From Symbiodinium natans (taxonomy: Eukaryota; Sar; Dinophyceae; Suessiales; Symbiodiniaceae), in the NCBI GenBank assembly GCA_905221605.1, contig CAJNDS010002831.1:62001-126000 (forward strand): a DNA stretch of 64,000 bases, read 5' to 3'. The translations under genes were made by a program, and so were the position numbers. Below, in pieces: positions 54,945-64,000 of this stretch. The notes below the pieces were generated by a model. That model ran no database searches, was not told where the DNA came from, and saw only the letters and a list, made by a program, of their open reading frames with translations. How positions within the stretch are numbered: position 1 is the first letter of the stretch; every line of letters begins with the position of its first letter.

Positions 54945-55070
54945 ACTCCTCCTCCTCCTCCTCTTCCTCTTCCCCGCCAACAAAAAAGGGCGACGAAGAA
55001 GAAGAAGAAGAAGAAGAAGAAGAAGAAGAAGAAGAAGAAGAAGAAGAAGAAGAAGAAGAAGAAGAAGCAG
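54945..55070. repeat. CCT then GAA trinucleotide repeats
   Basis: A (CTC/CTT)n block at 54948-54972 and an (AGA)n block at 54992-55067 on the same strand, which could pair as a pyrimidine/purine hairpin. The poly-Glu and poly-Leu frames come from the repeat. Confidence 0.9.
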
Positions 55071-55106
55071 CAAAGGGCCATCCATCCCATGCATCCGTTT
55101 TCTTGA

Positions 55107-56260
55107 CTCAGGTCGAGGTTGCCTCCGATCCTGGCGGCCCGCGGCTCCGTGGCAACTTCTCAGCTTTTTGGGGGTCCCAGTGGCCTCGGCGGCGGCACCC
55201 GCTCCCTGCAGACGCCTGGCGAACTTTTAAGGTCTTAGTGGGCTCACAACATCGCTCACCCCGCCCGGCAAAAAAAGATCACGCTACCAATTCAACTTGA
55301 GCTGCGCCTACAGGCCCTGACACTCTGAAAGACGTTTTCAGAGAAAGTGATGAGTTTTGTCATCCACGCAAACACAAGGTCACAAGGTGCAGCTGCAATT
55401 ACCTTGCAAAACCACAGAGGAATGACCGGTTTCTATGGCTGCGACAGCTGTCATGAAGCCCGAGAGCACCTGCACTCGACCATGCTCAGAACCTTTTCAG
55501 TGAACCACTCAGCCGTGAAGACCAATCTCAAACATGATGCCGACCCTCTTGTTCGGGTTGTAGCTTTAAAAGGTCTTAGTCCCAGAACCCCTGTGAACAT
55601 ACTCTAAGCCCTAGCCCCCAAAGCCCCAAGCCCCCGCAAAAAGAGACCTGGAACTCAAGGACCTCTCCTGCAACTGTGGGTTCCTCCATCGCCTGGACGT
55701 GCCGAGCTTTCCGGCTGACCCGGAAGCTCCTTCTGTGTGTTGTGCTGTCAACCCCTGTTTTGCGAAAACTGTTGTGGTCCCTATATAATACCCCTCTAAG
55801 GCCTTTTTGGGGGGACTTTGGGTGGCCTTGGGAACAGGGCTGTCCCTACGCCAGCCCAAAAGGGCCCCAAGCTTCCCTATGCCGCCGCCACAACCTGCAA
55901 GTCTTTGTCCCACTGCGGAAGCCTAAGGTTCCGGTCTCATCCTGGCCGCCAGCTCCTACCAGATGCCTTTCGGACTTCTTATTTTCCAAGATTATTCATT
56001 TATTTTGTTTGTTTTTTTTTTTTTGGGGGGGGGTGTATCTTGAGTGTTGACAGTTTTTTCTCGCAAGCGCACGGGGGCTTCACGGCGGGCCGAGCTGCGA
56101 CAGATGGGAGGGCAGGCGCGTTCGCTTCTGAGGTACTACGAGCTGCGCCGGCAGCTGGCCGTCGGGTCTCTTCACCGGGCCCGGTGTTTGTTTGAGAGTT
56201 TACAGGGCTTCATCGGGTTTGGGGTAGACTTTCGGTGGCTTACGTGTGGAGTGCAACAGT
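55107..56260 (+). CDS. Candidate exons of an unrecognised gene
   Basis: Three coding-like stretches: about 55107-55225 (VEVASDPGGPRLRGNFSAFW), 55345-55560 (MTGFYGCDSCHEAREHLHST) and 56060-56200 (either RSLLRYYELRRQLAVGSLHR or an overlapping Ala/Gly-rich frame). No family is recognised, and linking them into one gene is speculative. Confidence 0.3.
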
Positions 56261-57273
56261 GAAGATTGTGCCTGCCATGCACAAACTATAGGGGGTTTTA
56301 AGTTTAGAGGGCAAACGGCCTCTGACTTCACCGAGATGCGACCCGACTCTTAGCCCTGCAGCCCTTTCGTTAAGAGCCCTGGCAAGTTCGCAAAGAAGCC
56401 GATAAGGAATCTCGAGGTAACAATGACCCTACAAAAAAGGTACCTAAGCCCTCCCTAAACCCTAAAACCCTAAGCCCGGTTTCCTCCACACATCACGAAG
56501 CAGGTTTGTATGTATGGGGATTTTGTATTTTGTGTGATGTTGGGATGTGCAGTTGACAATAATGAGATGGCCGGTTGTGATAACAGGCTTTACAAGGTAC
56601 TCGTCTGGGTTGATCGGGTTTGTGGATTGATCCTTTATTGGTGTAGCTGTTTTGGGTGATGTTGTTTTCGTTGACCAACAAACGGAGACGAGCACCCATG
56701 CACCCAGTCCGACAAAAAAACCCGAGCCCTGCGCAGGAGTATGCGGTCCTCAGCCACGGCTGGGTCCCCGGCCGCACGGAGATCGGAGCCCCGGTACGGT
56801 GGTCGTCCGCGAGCGCAGCCTGGACTTACTTTGTGCTTTTGGGTTTGCTCTGGGGGCTTGGTTTAGGTTTGGGGTTGGGGTTTAGGGTTTAGGTTTTAGA
56901 GGTTCGCCCTATAAGCCCTAAAACACTATAAACCCTAGAGGCTCAGGATATTGGGGATTTACGACCTGTGGGGCTTAGTGCAGAGGAAGTCAAAGGTGCA
57001 GGGTCCGGATGCTGGGTGTCTAGGACGCTAGGAGGGTTTAGATTTTTACAGCCCTTGCTTCCAAGCTTGTTCTTTTGTTTTATCTGAGGCTTTTTGTGCA
57101 TTTTGACGTTTAGGGCCAGGGTTTTTTGTGTTCGATTTCGATCTCCCCCCTCGAACATCCTCGAACCCTAGAAGCCCTGAACTCCAAAGACCGCATAGTT
57201 AGAGCCATCCGAGAAACGCCCTTGGGATCACCGACCGCCCCGGGCTGGGGGGTTTATACAGGAAAGTTTACCT

Positions 57274-57342
57274 AAACCCTAAACCCTGAACCCTGAACCC
57301 TGAACCCTGAACCCTAAACCCTAAACCCTAAACCCTAAACCC
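57274..57342. repeat. Interstitial telomere-type array, CCCTGAA and CCCTAAA
   Basis: CCCTAAA units, then four CCCTGAA units, then five CCCTAAA units, at the left of the first RluA-gene exon called here. Confidence 0.9.
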
Positions 57343-57421
57343 ATCAATAGGGTTGCAGGAATGGTTATGACTAGGCTGTCCTTCTTCATGGGAGCTGCGC
57401 GCTTTTTGGTGGCCCCCCCAA

Positions 57422-57891
57422 AAAGCCAAGGTCGCGCGGCAGGAGCTCACCAAGGTCACGAAAGGAGGCTGGCCCGCCAAGACCTACCTCCTTGCTCGTG
57501 CGTGCCTTGGCAGGCAGTGGATCCCCCTCCCCCTCCCTAAAACAGCTAAAATGCCCCGCCCGCCGCCTCCAAAGACCCCACAATCCTCCTGGCTTTTGGA
57601 GGGACCAGAGGGGCGAGTTCAGCAAACTCAGATGGGCGTTGAGGGTTCGGGGGGCCGAAGCAACGTAAGACGTGCTGTTTCTTGCCTCCACCTCGCGATC
57701 GGAAGGCCTTAGGGTCGAGGTTGCGCGCTTGCCCCCACGGATGTGGACGGGACATACTTTGCATGCGGATGTCATCGGATGTCCTTGCTTTCGGCTTCTG
57801 GGAATGGTTGCAGTGACCTGACGAGATTGGGTGCGTGGAGGGGTCGTGCGCACGTGCAGGCGGCTCCCTCTCTTGCTCTCTCTCTGTGGGC

Positions 57892-57944
<53 letters not shown>

Positions 57945-58794
57945 TGGGTGTGTGTGTGTGTGTGGTGTGGGTGTGTGCGGGTGTGTGTGTGTGCGGGTGT
58001 GCGGGTGTGTGCGGGTGCGGGTGCGGGTGCGTGTGCGGGTGCGGGTGCGGGTGCGGGTGCGGGTGCGGGTGCGGGTGCGGGTGCGGGTGCGGGTGCGGGT
58101 GCGGGTGCGGGTGCGGGTGCGGGTGCGCGTGCGTGCGTGCGTGGGTGGGTGGGTGGGTGGGTGGGTGGGTGTGTGGGTGTGTGTGTGTGTGTGTGTGTGT
58201 CTTTGTGTCTTTGTGTCTTTGTGTCTTTGTGTCTTTGTGTCTTTGTGTCTTTGTGTCTTTGTGTCTTTGTGTCTCTGTGTCTCTGTGTCTCTGTGTCTCT
58301 GTGTCTCTGTGTCTCTGTGTCTCTGTGTCTCGGTGTCTCGGTGTCTCTGTGTCTCTGTGTCTCTGTGTCTCTGTGTCTCTGTGTCTCTGTGTCTCTGTGT
58401 GTGTGTGCGCGCGCAAATCCGAAGCCCTTGCGCCCTCTAAGCCCCAAGTAGGTCATCTGGGGCGACCCAAAAAATGAAGACAATTCAGAGAGCCGACCAG
58501 GCTTGGCGCCCCGAAGCCCTCCACCCTAAACCCACGAAAGTCTCAGGCACTTGGCCGCCGAAGGCCTTGCCCTGACTTTGCTGGACGTCCGCATCCAGAC
58601 GGATGCTTGGCCCGTGGCTTTTGGGCTTCTGGCACTCTTCGAGCTGGTTTTATTGGTTAAGTGTTTATAAGGGTTCGGGGTTTCAGGGCTTATCAAACAA
58701 GCGCTAGTCCAGAAGCAAAGAAAAGAGGGTTCAGGTTCAAGGGGCTAGGGAAAGTGCTGAATGGAGGGTTCTCAGGGTTCTCGGGGGGGGGCGG

Positions 58795-58827
<33 letters not shown>

Positions 58828-60196
58828 GGTGGTTGGTCCAAAGTGCGACGAATATTTTTTATTCCGCATCACGAAGACCCCCAGTCGTCATCCTTACTAG
58901 GGCCTGCTAGGGTTTCAGGCCTCTGCAACAGCCTTGAGTTCGAGCCTTCCCCCCCAAGCCCGGAAATCTTCCTGCAAGCCGCATCATTGCATCCCGAACC
59001 CCCCAGATAGCTATAAACCCTAAACCTAAAACCCAAACCCTAGAAGCTCGCCCGCATACGCCGGTCGAAGAAACCCTAAACCCTCAACCCCCCCCCCCCC
59101 CCCCCCCCCCCCCCAAATTTCTCATCCCTCCTTAAAGCTCAGGGCCGGAGGCACCAGATCCGCACACACCTGGCGCATGTCGGCTTCCCCTCCCTGGCGG
59201 ACGGGAAGCTTAGCCATCCTAAATGACCAGGACCTCTTTGATATTGGCCCCCCCTAAACCCTAAACCCTAAACCCTTTGGGGGAGGGGCGGGGGGTGGTG
59301 GAGTCGAGGGGTTCAACATGCTCAGGCGTTTCTCAGAGCGTCTGCAACACTTATGTTAACACGCGGCGGGCGCTTCTCGGACTCGCAAGAGAGCGGGTTC
59401 AGGTCTTGACATGTCCAGGGTGTGGGAAGTGCGGGGCCCAGGAAGTACTCCGCCGACGGAACCTACCAAATTGATGCCCAGTGGTGTCCCCGCAACTTTC
59501 TGCATCGCTACCAGCTTCGGTTCTCTGTGCCGCAGGCGTGCAAGGACGGGTGAGGCTTCAGGTTCTGAATGTGTTGTTAATTTACCCTCCCAAACTCCTC
59601 ATTCTAAGGGGACTGCTGGCTTTGAAGGTAGAATGTGGCTGTAGGGCTCAGGGTTCTAAGGGGCCCTCGGAGGGTTATCGACAACAGGAGCCGTTAAACA
59701 AACTTGCGAAGCACCCGTCGGTGGGTTTGAGGTGATGCATCGGTTTAGGGTTTAGGGTGTAGGGTTTAGGGTTTAGGGTTTAGGGTTCCACAGGAGCCCT
59801 GAAGCAAAAAAAGGGTTTGGGGTGTAGGGTTTCGGGTTTAGGGTTTGGGGTTTAGGGTTTGGGGTTTGGGGGTTTGAGGCTTCCGAACTGAACCGGGGCC
59901 ATATGAGGATGTGCCAGTCTCCTTCCTGGAGCCCTTGCCGCTGGACCTCCGGCGGGCCCTATCCGAAGCTCGGATTTGCTTGAGGACGTTTTGCCCTTTA
60001 AACCGAAAACTCTAAACCCTAAACCCTAAACCCTAAACCCTAAACCCTAAACCCTAAACCCTATAAAGTTCTTTCCCGGTTGAAAGGGCGCGCGACTGAA
60101 ACAAAATCGTCGAAGCACCCCGAGGCAACCGCCATCCTGAAGCTCTTCGGAGCAGCAGAAGACTGGCTTCGGCTGCTCCAAGCCTGGAAGCCCTAG
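57422..60196 (+). CDS. RluA-family pseudouridine synthase, multi-exon
   Basis: Exons: 57422-57497 ([23 protein letters not shown], like the family K-x-YLA strand); 58547-58601 ([18 protein letters not shown]); 59143-59204 ([16 protein letters not shown], then SLADG); 59442-59549 ([20 protein letters not shown], then [10 protein letters not shown]); about 59908-59990 ([18 protein letters not shown]); 60125-60196 ([20 protein letters not shown], then WKP and TAG). Joined, exons two to four give [14 protein letters not shown]...LADGKYSADG, the RluA motif TGR-x-HQIR-x-HL and the G-D-x-x-Y block. RluA enzymes isomerise uridine to pseudouridine in rRNA, tRNA or mRNA. The exon with the catalytic Asp (HRLD motif) was not found and is probably left of 57422 or in an unread interval. 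Introns at 58602-59142 and 59205-59441 appear to use GA-AG borders. Later junctions are not all resolved. Confidence 0.75.
57895..58410. repeat. Compound microsatellite of 0.5 kb
   Basis: Ordered blocks: (GT)n, GTGTGCGG variants, (GTGCGG)n, (GTGC)n, (GTGG)n, (GT)n, about nine GTGTCTTT octamers, then about 16 GTGTCTCT octamers with two GTGTCTCG. It lies in an intron of the pseudouridine synthase gene. Long frames here are repeat by-products. Confidence 0.95.
58784..58825. repeat. Poly-G tract in the RluA gene intron
   Basis: G runs with one CGGCC interruption, on the 5' half of intron 58602-59142; a poly-C tract lies at 59088-59114 near its 3' end. Confidence 0.9.
59088..59114. repeat. Poly-C tract at the 3' end of an RluA gene intron
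   Basis: About 27 C directly after CCCTAAACCCTCAA and about 30 bases before the AG acceptor of the exon at 59143. Confidence 0.9.
59738..59880. repeat. Interstitial telomere-type arrays, G-rich strand
   Basis: TTTAGGG and TTTGGGG variants in two clusters joined by GAAGCAAAAAAAGGGTTTGG. Confidence 0.9.
60006..60064. repeat. Interstitial telomere-type array, C-rich strand
   Basis: About eight CCCTAAA units left of the last exon of the RluA gene. Confidence 0.95.
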
Positions 60197-60229
60197 GTCT
60201 TGAAGTTCTCAGAGAGCCCCGAAATTCAA

Positions 60230-60560
60230 AGGGGGTTTAGGGGCGTTTGGGGGCGTTTAGGGTCTTTAGGGTTTTTAGGGTTTTTAGGGTTTTTTAGGGT
60301 TTACGATTTTAGGATTTTTAGGGTTTAGGGTTGGAGGGCCCCAAGAAAGCACTTGTCACCTGGAGCACAGAACCCCCCACCCCTCCCCACCCCCCCCCCC
60401 CCTCGGCAGCCCTCCAACCCTCGATTTGTACAACTACACGACGCATCTAAACACCAATTGAGTTTGCGGTTCACGGGGCGGAGGGCCAAAAAGGCCTGGG
60501 TCCCAAATCAGAACCCTAAACACTAAATCCTAAACCCTAAACCCTAAACCCTAACAGGAG
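60230..60560. repeat. TTTAGGG variants, spacer, then CCCTAAA cluster
   Basis: GGGTTTTTAGGG-type units at 60232-60332, a C-rich spacer, and CCCTAAA units at 60510-60556: an inverted pair of telomere-type blocks about 180 bases apart. Confidence 0.85.
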
Positions 60561-61039
60561 AAGAAGAGAAGGCTCAAAGGTTGAGATTCTTGGGAGGGCC
60601 CCAAAAAGTTCGGCATTTGGGTGCCTCCGTCGCGGACCCCAGCGGGTCCATTGCAGTGACAGCGGCCGGCAAAAGAGAAGTCGGGACGGGGCGTTCTGGT
60701 CGCTGGGAGCCGATGTGTTGAGGGTTCCCGTGGGCGTGTCACGCAAAATACCCATGATTCGCGGGTGTCTTGGCCAGCTAACTTGGATACATGGGAGGTC
60801 CTGGTCGATGTCGTGGAACGACAAAAATGATGGACTCTTTCTAGGGTTCTAAAGGGAGGGGGGTTAAAGGGCGTACCCCAAGTACCCGAAGCTTCCGTAA
60901 GGTTCCCTATGAACTTTGGGTTCAAGGATTTAAGAGCTCCCTCTGCCTCTGTGCCCCTCTGCACAGCCCTTCGCGGCGCCTCTCTGGGCTCTAAGAAGCG
61001 CGGTCCAAAGCGACGGTTTTGGGGGAACCAGGGTGCCAC

Positions 61040-63296
61040 ATGGCCGAGGAGGAGGAGACAAAGAAGCACCGCGGCCACCAATTCGGCACCCTTTTTTTCT
61101 TTTGAGAGAGAGAGAGAGAGAGAGATCGCACAGCCAACTAGATAACTAGATTCTGCAAGCTGAGTGGATGTTGGCATGAGATGCGCAAGAACAACTTGAG
61201 GTATGATGTCCCCTTGATCCGCTTGAAAGATTGTTCGAGCCAGCTGGATACAGATGACTTAGATGAGGCCACTACTTGGGGCAGCTGGATAAAAGGCGTA
61301 GAGAGAAGAGCGTAGGTGAGGCATGGTGTAGTCTGACGGGAAGTGCCGCACGAATCACGGGGTAAGGCGAGAGGCTTCAGGGCTCTTAAGCCCCCCATGA
61401 TCCGGTCAGCTTGTCTTGATCCCTGAACGCTGAACCCACGCAAGGGCTTTTCAGCTTCTCCCTCTCCGTTCCAGCTAGCTTTTCCAGTGCTTTCCCAGGA
61501 GGAGCGCAAGGCCTTGGCGGAAGTCTCAAAGATTCCTGGCGAGCCCATATCCTTTGATTCACATGAAGCCCTTTGCCGTATACACCTTTTGTTGATTATG
61601 GCCCTAAACCCTATAAACCCTAAACCCTAAACCCTAAACCCTAAACCCTAAACCCTAAACCCTAAACCCTAAACCCTAAACCCTAAACCCTAAACCCTAA
61701 ACCCTAAACCCTAAACCCTAAACCCTAGCCGAAGGCCTCAAGGGGACCCCGGGGCCCCAGAAGCCCAGGAAGGGCTACTACCACGCCCGGCCGAAGACCC
61801 AGGAAGCGCCCTCGCCGCAGCGCATCGACAACCCCGAGGACCTGCCCCAGGAGCGGAGCCCTGTGTCGTGGGCTCTCTCTCCCTGAAACGAATATATATG
61901 TATAACTATATATACATATATGTATATATATATATGTGTATGTATATATATATATGTACATATACACAAATACATATATGCATATTTTGTTTTTGGAAGG
62001 GGAGGGGGGATTTTGAACAGTTCTCATGGTTTCAGAGCTCCTAAGGACTTGTAGGGTGGTTGAGCCGGCTGCTGGTGCTGTTTCGTGGGTTTCCGGGGCG
62101 GTTTGCACAAGTTCTCAGGGTTGACATGTTGGGATGCCTCTTCTACCGAAGCTGTCTTGGCAGGCCAGGCCCACGACGATTCGCAAGCGGACGACATTCG
62201 ACACATTCCAGAAGAAGTGGGACAAGTTCGACAAGGAGGAGCCTGAACTCAAGGCAGGATCTCTCTACTTCCTTTTTCGAGCTCATTTGTGTTGGATGTT
62301 AAGCTTAAGAGAGAACTCCTCCGACCCGTAAAGTCCAGGATCGAAATCCGAAGCCACCCAAAAAACTCGACGAAGCCCCAGAACTCGGCCAAGGTGGTTG
62401 AGCCACAGAAACCGGTGGATGCCCCTCCATCTCGGTTCAGCTTCTCTTGCTGTCGGAGGAAGAAGTAGCTGAGCCCGTGCACCCAAATGGGTGTGGCAAG
62501 AGCTGCTTTGAGAAACTCTGTCCGCCGGAATGCGTCAGAAAATACAAGGTCGCAGGGTGAGGAAAGGCCCTACTGGCTTATAAGCCAATCTCACTATCTG
62601 TAGTGTAGTAGTGTAGAGCATTATCCACGCACACATGTTTATACATGCGTGTGCGTGTGATGATTTTGTTGATGCGGTGAAGGGTGATTTTGCATCTCTA
62701 GGATTTGGGCAAAAGGCTTGGCCCCCGAGCCAAGCCCAGAACCCTGTTGCGCTTTGCGGGGCCTAAACCCTAAACCCTAAACCCTAAACCCTAAACCCTA
62801 AACCCTAAACCCTAAACCCTAAACCCTAAACCCTAAACCCTAAACCCTAAACCCTAAACCCTAAACCCTAAACCCTAAACCCTAAACCCTAAACCCTAAC
62901 CCTAAACCCTGCTACAACAGGACAGAGACTGTTGAACCGGACGGCAACGGCAAGGAGAAGGACAAGTATAACCAGGACTACCTTCGAAGAGGCCCCCAAG
63001 TCTTGTTCTTTTGGACCTTTTGTGCTTCCCTGACTCTAGGTAGGTAAGCCCTTGGGAGATTGTGTTTCCCTTGTTTTGGTTTGAGAGGATCAGATTTTCG
63101 ATTTTCCCGTTTTGGGTTTGAGAGGATCATATTCAAGAATACTTTTTCAGAGGGGTTTAACCATCCTAGCCTCTAGAGCAGCCCGAAACTAGTTGTGATC
63201 CATTGAGCTAACTCCAGCGACTTTGCTTTCTCTTAGGGGCTCCCTCAAAAGGGAGGGCGCATGGGAAAACCTGGACGCAAGTTCGGCTTGAAGTGA
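61040..63296 (+). CDS. Charged protein of unknown function, multi-exon
   Basis: Proposed exons: 61040-~61090 (MAEEEETKKHRGHQFGT, a likely start); 61160-61297 (NNLRYDVPLIRLKDCSSQLD, LDEATTWGSWIKG); 61499-61577 (EERKALAEVSKIPGEPISFD); 61729-61862 (GTPGPQKPRKGYYHARPKTQ, RIDNPEDLPQERSP); 62164-62253 (TIRKRTTFDTFQKKWDKFDK, ending at a GC donor); 62928-~62995 (TVEPDGNGKEKDKYNQDYLR); and a possible last exon ending at TGA 63294-63296 (GRMGKPGRKFGLK). Junctions 61297/61499, 61577/61729, 61862/62164 and 62253/62928 are phase-consistent. The WDKFD string recalls the linker before TPR domains in SPAG1/RPAP3-type co-chaperones, but no TPR follows here, so this is only a hint. The minus-strand frame at 61138-61548 is treated as a shadow. 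Confidence 0.55.
61605..61728. repeat. Interstitial telomere-type array, C-rich strand
   Basis: About 17 CCCTAAA units ending at the AG acceptor of the exon at 61729. Confidence 0.95.
61896..61990. repeat. TATATG microsatellite
   Basis: TATA, TATG and CATATA units inside the intron 61863-62163. Confidence 0.85.
62761..62912. repeat. Interstitial telomere-type array, C-rich strand
   Basis: About 20 CCCTAAA units with one CCCTAA variant, ending about 15 bases before the exon at 62928. Confidence 0.95.
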
Positions 63297-64000
63297 GGAA
63301 AGCCGTTCGAATCCGAAACCTTCTGAACAAGGAGTGGATGAGCCCTGAAACTCAGAAGAAAACCAGGATTGCCCTCTCCTGGTCTCAGGGCGTAGGAATG
63401 TTGGGGTTTCAGGGCGGGGGCCGCGTGGGTTTAGGATTTTAGGGTTTTGGGCTTTTGGGGTTTGGGGGTTTCGGGGTTGACACGGATGGTTTCGGTTTGC
63501 GCATGCCTCCTCAAGCATGAACCTTGGCGAAAAATGCCCGTCGTTCAATGTGCCGGGCGCCGACCTCAGTCCACGCTTCAGAAAGGGGTTGAGGGGTCTG
63601 AGGGGTTTGCTTATGCCACATCCTGCATGCGCTTCTTGAGGGGCTTTGCAATTCCCAGAGCTCTTTAACCAGACCACTCAGCCCTCAGCCCTCCTAAGCA
63701 TTCGGAGGCCGGGTAAAAGGCAGTTTCGGGGGAGGTTGACGTTTCAGGCCCCAAAGGGTTTAAGGGCTTAAAGGTTCTAAGTCTGCGGAAGTCGTAGGGG
63801 CTAAACGCCCAAGCTTGACCCTCGAACCCCCTCCGGACGACCCCTAAGCCCCAAGAACTCCTGAGTATCAACGAGAGCCAACAACACCCCGAAACCCCAA
63901 TCGCCCTGTAACTAGAAAACCCCAAACGCCTGAAACACTAATGCCTAACCCCTTCTACCCATAACCCGAAAACCCGCAAAAACCAACAACAAAAAACCAA
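63297..64000. other. Right edge, nothing supported
   Basis: G-rich TTTAGGG-like text at 63410-63480 and C-rich text from 63840 to the end. Open frames on both strands are short and without motifs. Confidence 0.4.

Noticed and set aside
54798-55300. Poly-Leu and poly-Glu open frames
   Set aside because: They result from the CTC/CTT and AGA trinucleotide repeats.
57386-58483. 365-residue minus frame (His/Thr-rich) and 244-residue plus frame (Cys/Val-rich)
   Set aside because: Produced by the GT-type microsatellite; the real exon at 57422-57497 is on the plus strand.
61138-61548. 136-residue minus-strand frame
   Set aside because: The plus strand over the same span gives phase-consistent exons (61160-61297, 61499-61577), so the minus frame is likely a shadow.

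Overview
The window looks like nuclear DNA of a dinoflagellate. The evidence is: (1) a 14-base perfect match to the core of the dinoflagellate trans-spliced leader (2101-2114) upstream of an intronless gene; (2) introns whose phase-consistent junctions use GT, GC and apparently GA donors; (3) very many interstitial plant-type telomeric repeats (TTTAGGG/CCCTAAA); (4) a pentatricopeptide (PPR) gene split into tiny exons; (5) a GC-rich background with long poly-C and poly-G tracts. The species is not determined. Most coding sequence is in short exons, many of which lack a start codon, so long ORFs are a poor guide. No rRNA, tRNA or CRISPR array was found.

Layout. 1-5.7 kb: the 3' part of an OTU-type deubiquitinase gene. 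An intronless METTL21-like methyltransferase (2346-3074) carrying a spliced-leader relict lies next to or inside it. 5.3-5.6 kb: AT/TG microsatellite. 6.0-11.75 kb: a G-rich dimeric minisatellite with a 100-N gap. 12.1-15.3 kb: a six-exon gene joining a ParB-like domain, an OAS/CD-NTase-like nucleotidyltransferase and an alpha-kinase. 16.3-17.15 kb: an AT-rich island with a decayed minus-strand gene. 18-28 kb: unrecognised GC-rich exons among telomeric arrays and foldback elements. 30.5-32.1 kb: a two-exon phytanoyl-CoA dioxygenase-like gene with a foldback element in its intron. 33-40 kb: sparse exons. 41.3-50 kb: a PPR gene in many small exons, with a U6-like pseudogene and an intronless AmpG/SLC33-like transporter inside it. 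51-56.3 kb: unrecognised exons. 57.4-60.2 kb: an RluA-type pseudouridine synthase gene interrupted by a 0.5 kb compound microsatellite. 61.0-63.3 kb: a gene for a charged protein of unknown role.

The genes do not form a pathway. The unifying feature is architecture: introns tend to be G-rich/TTTAGGG-like at the 5' side and C-rich/CCCTAAA-like at the 3' side, several contain foldback elements, and two intronless (probably retroposed) genes appear nested in introns of host genes. All exon borders were read by eye from motifs, splice dinucleotides and phase, and need transcript support.
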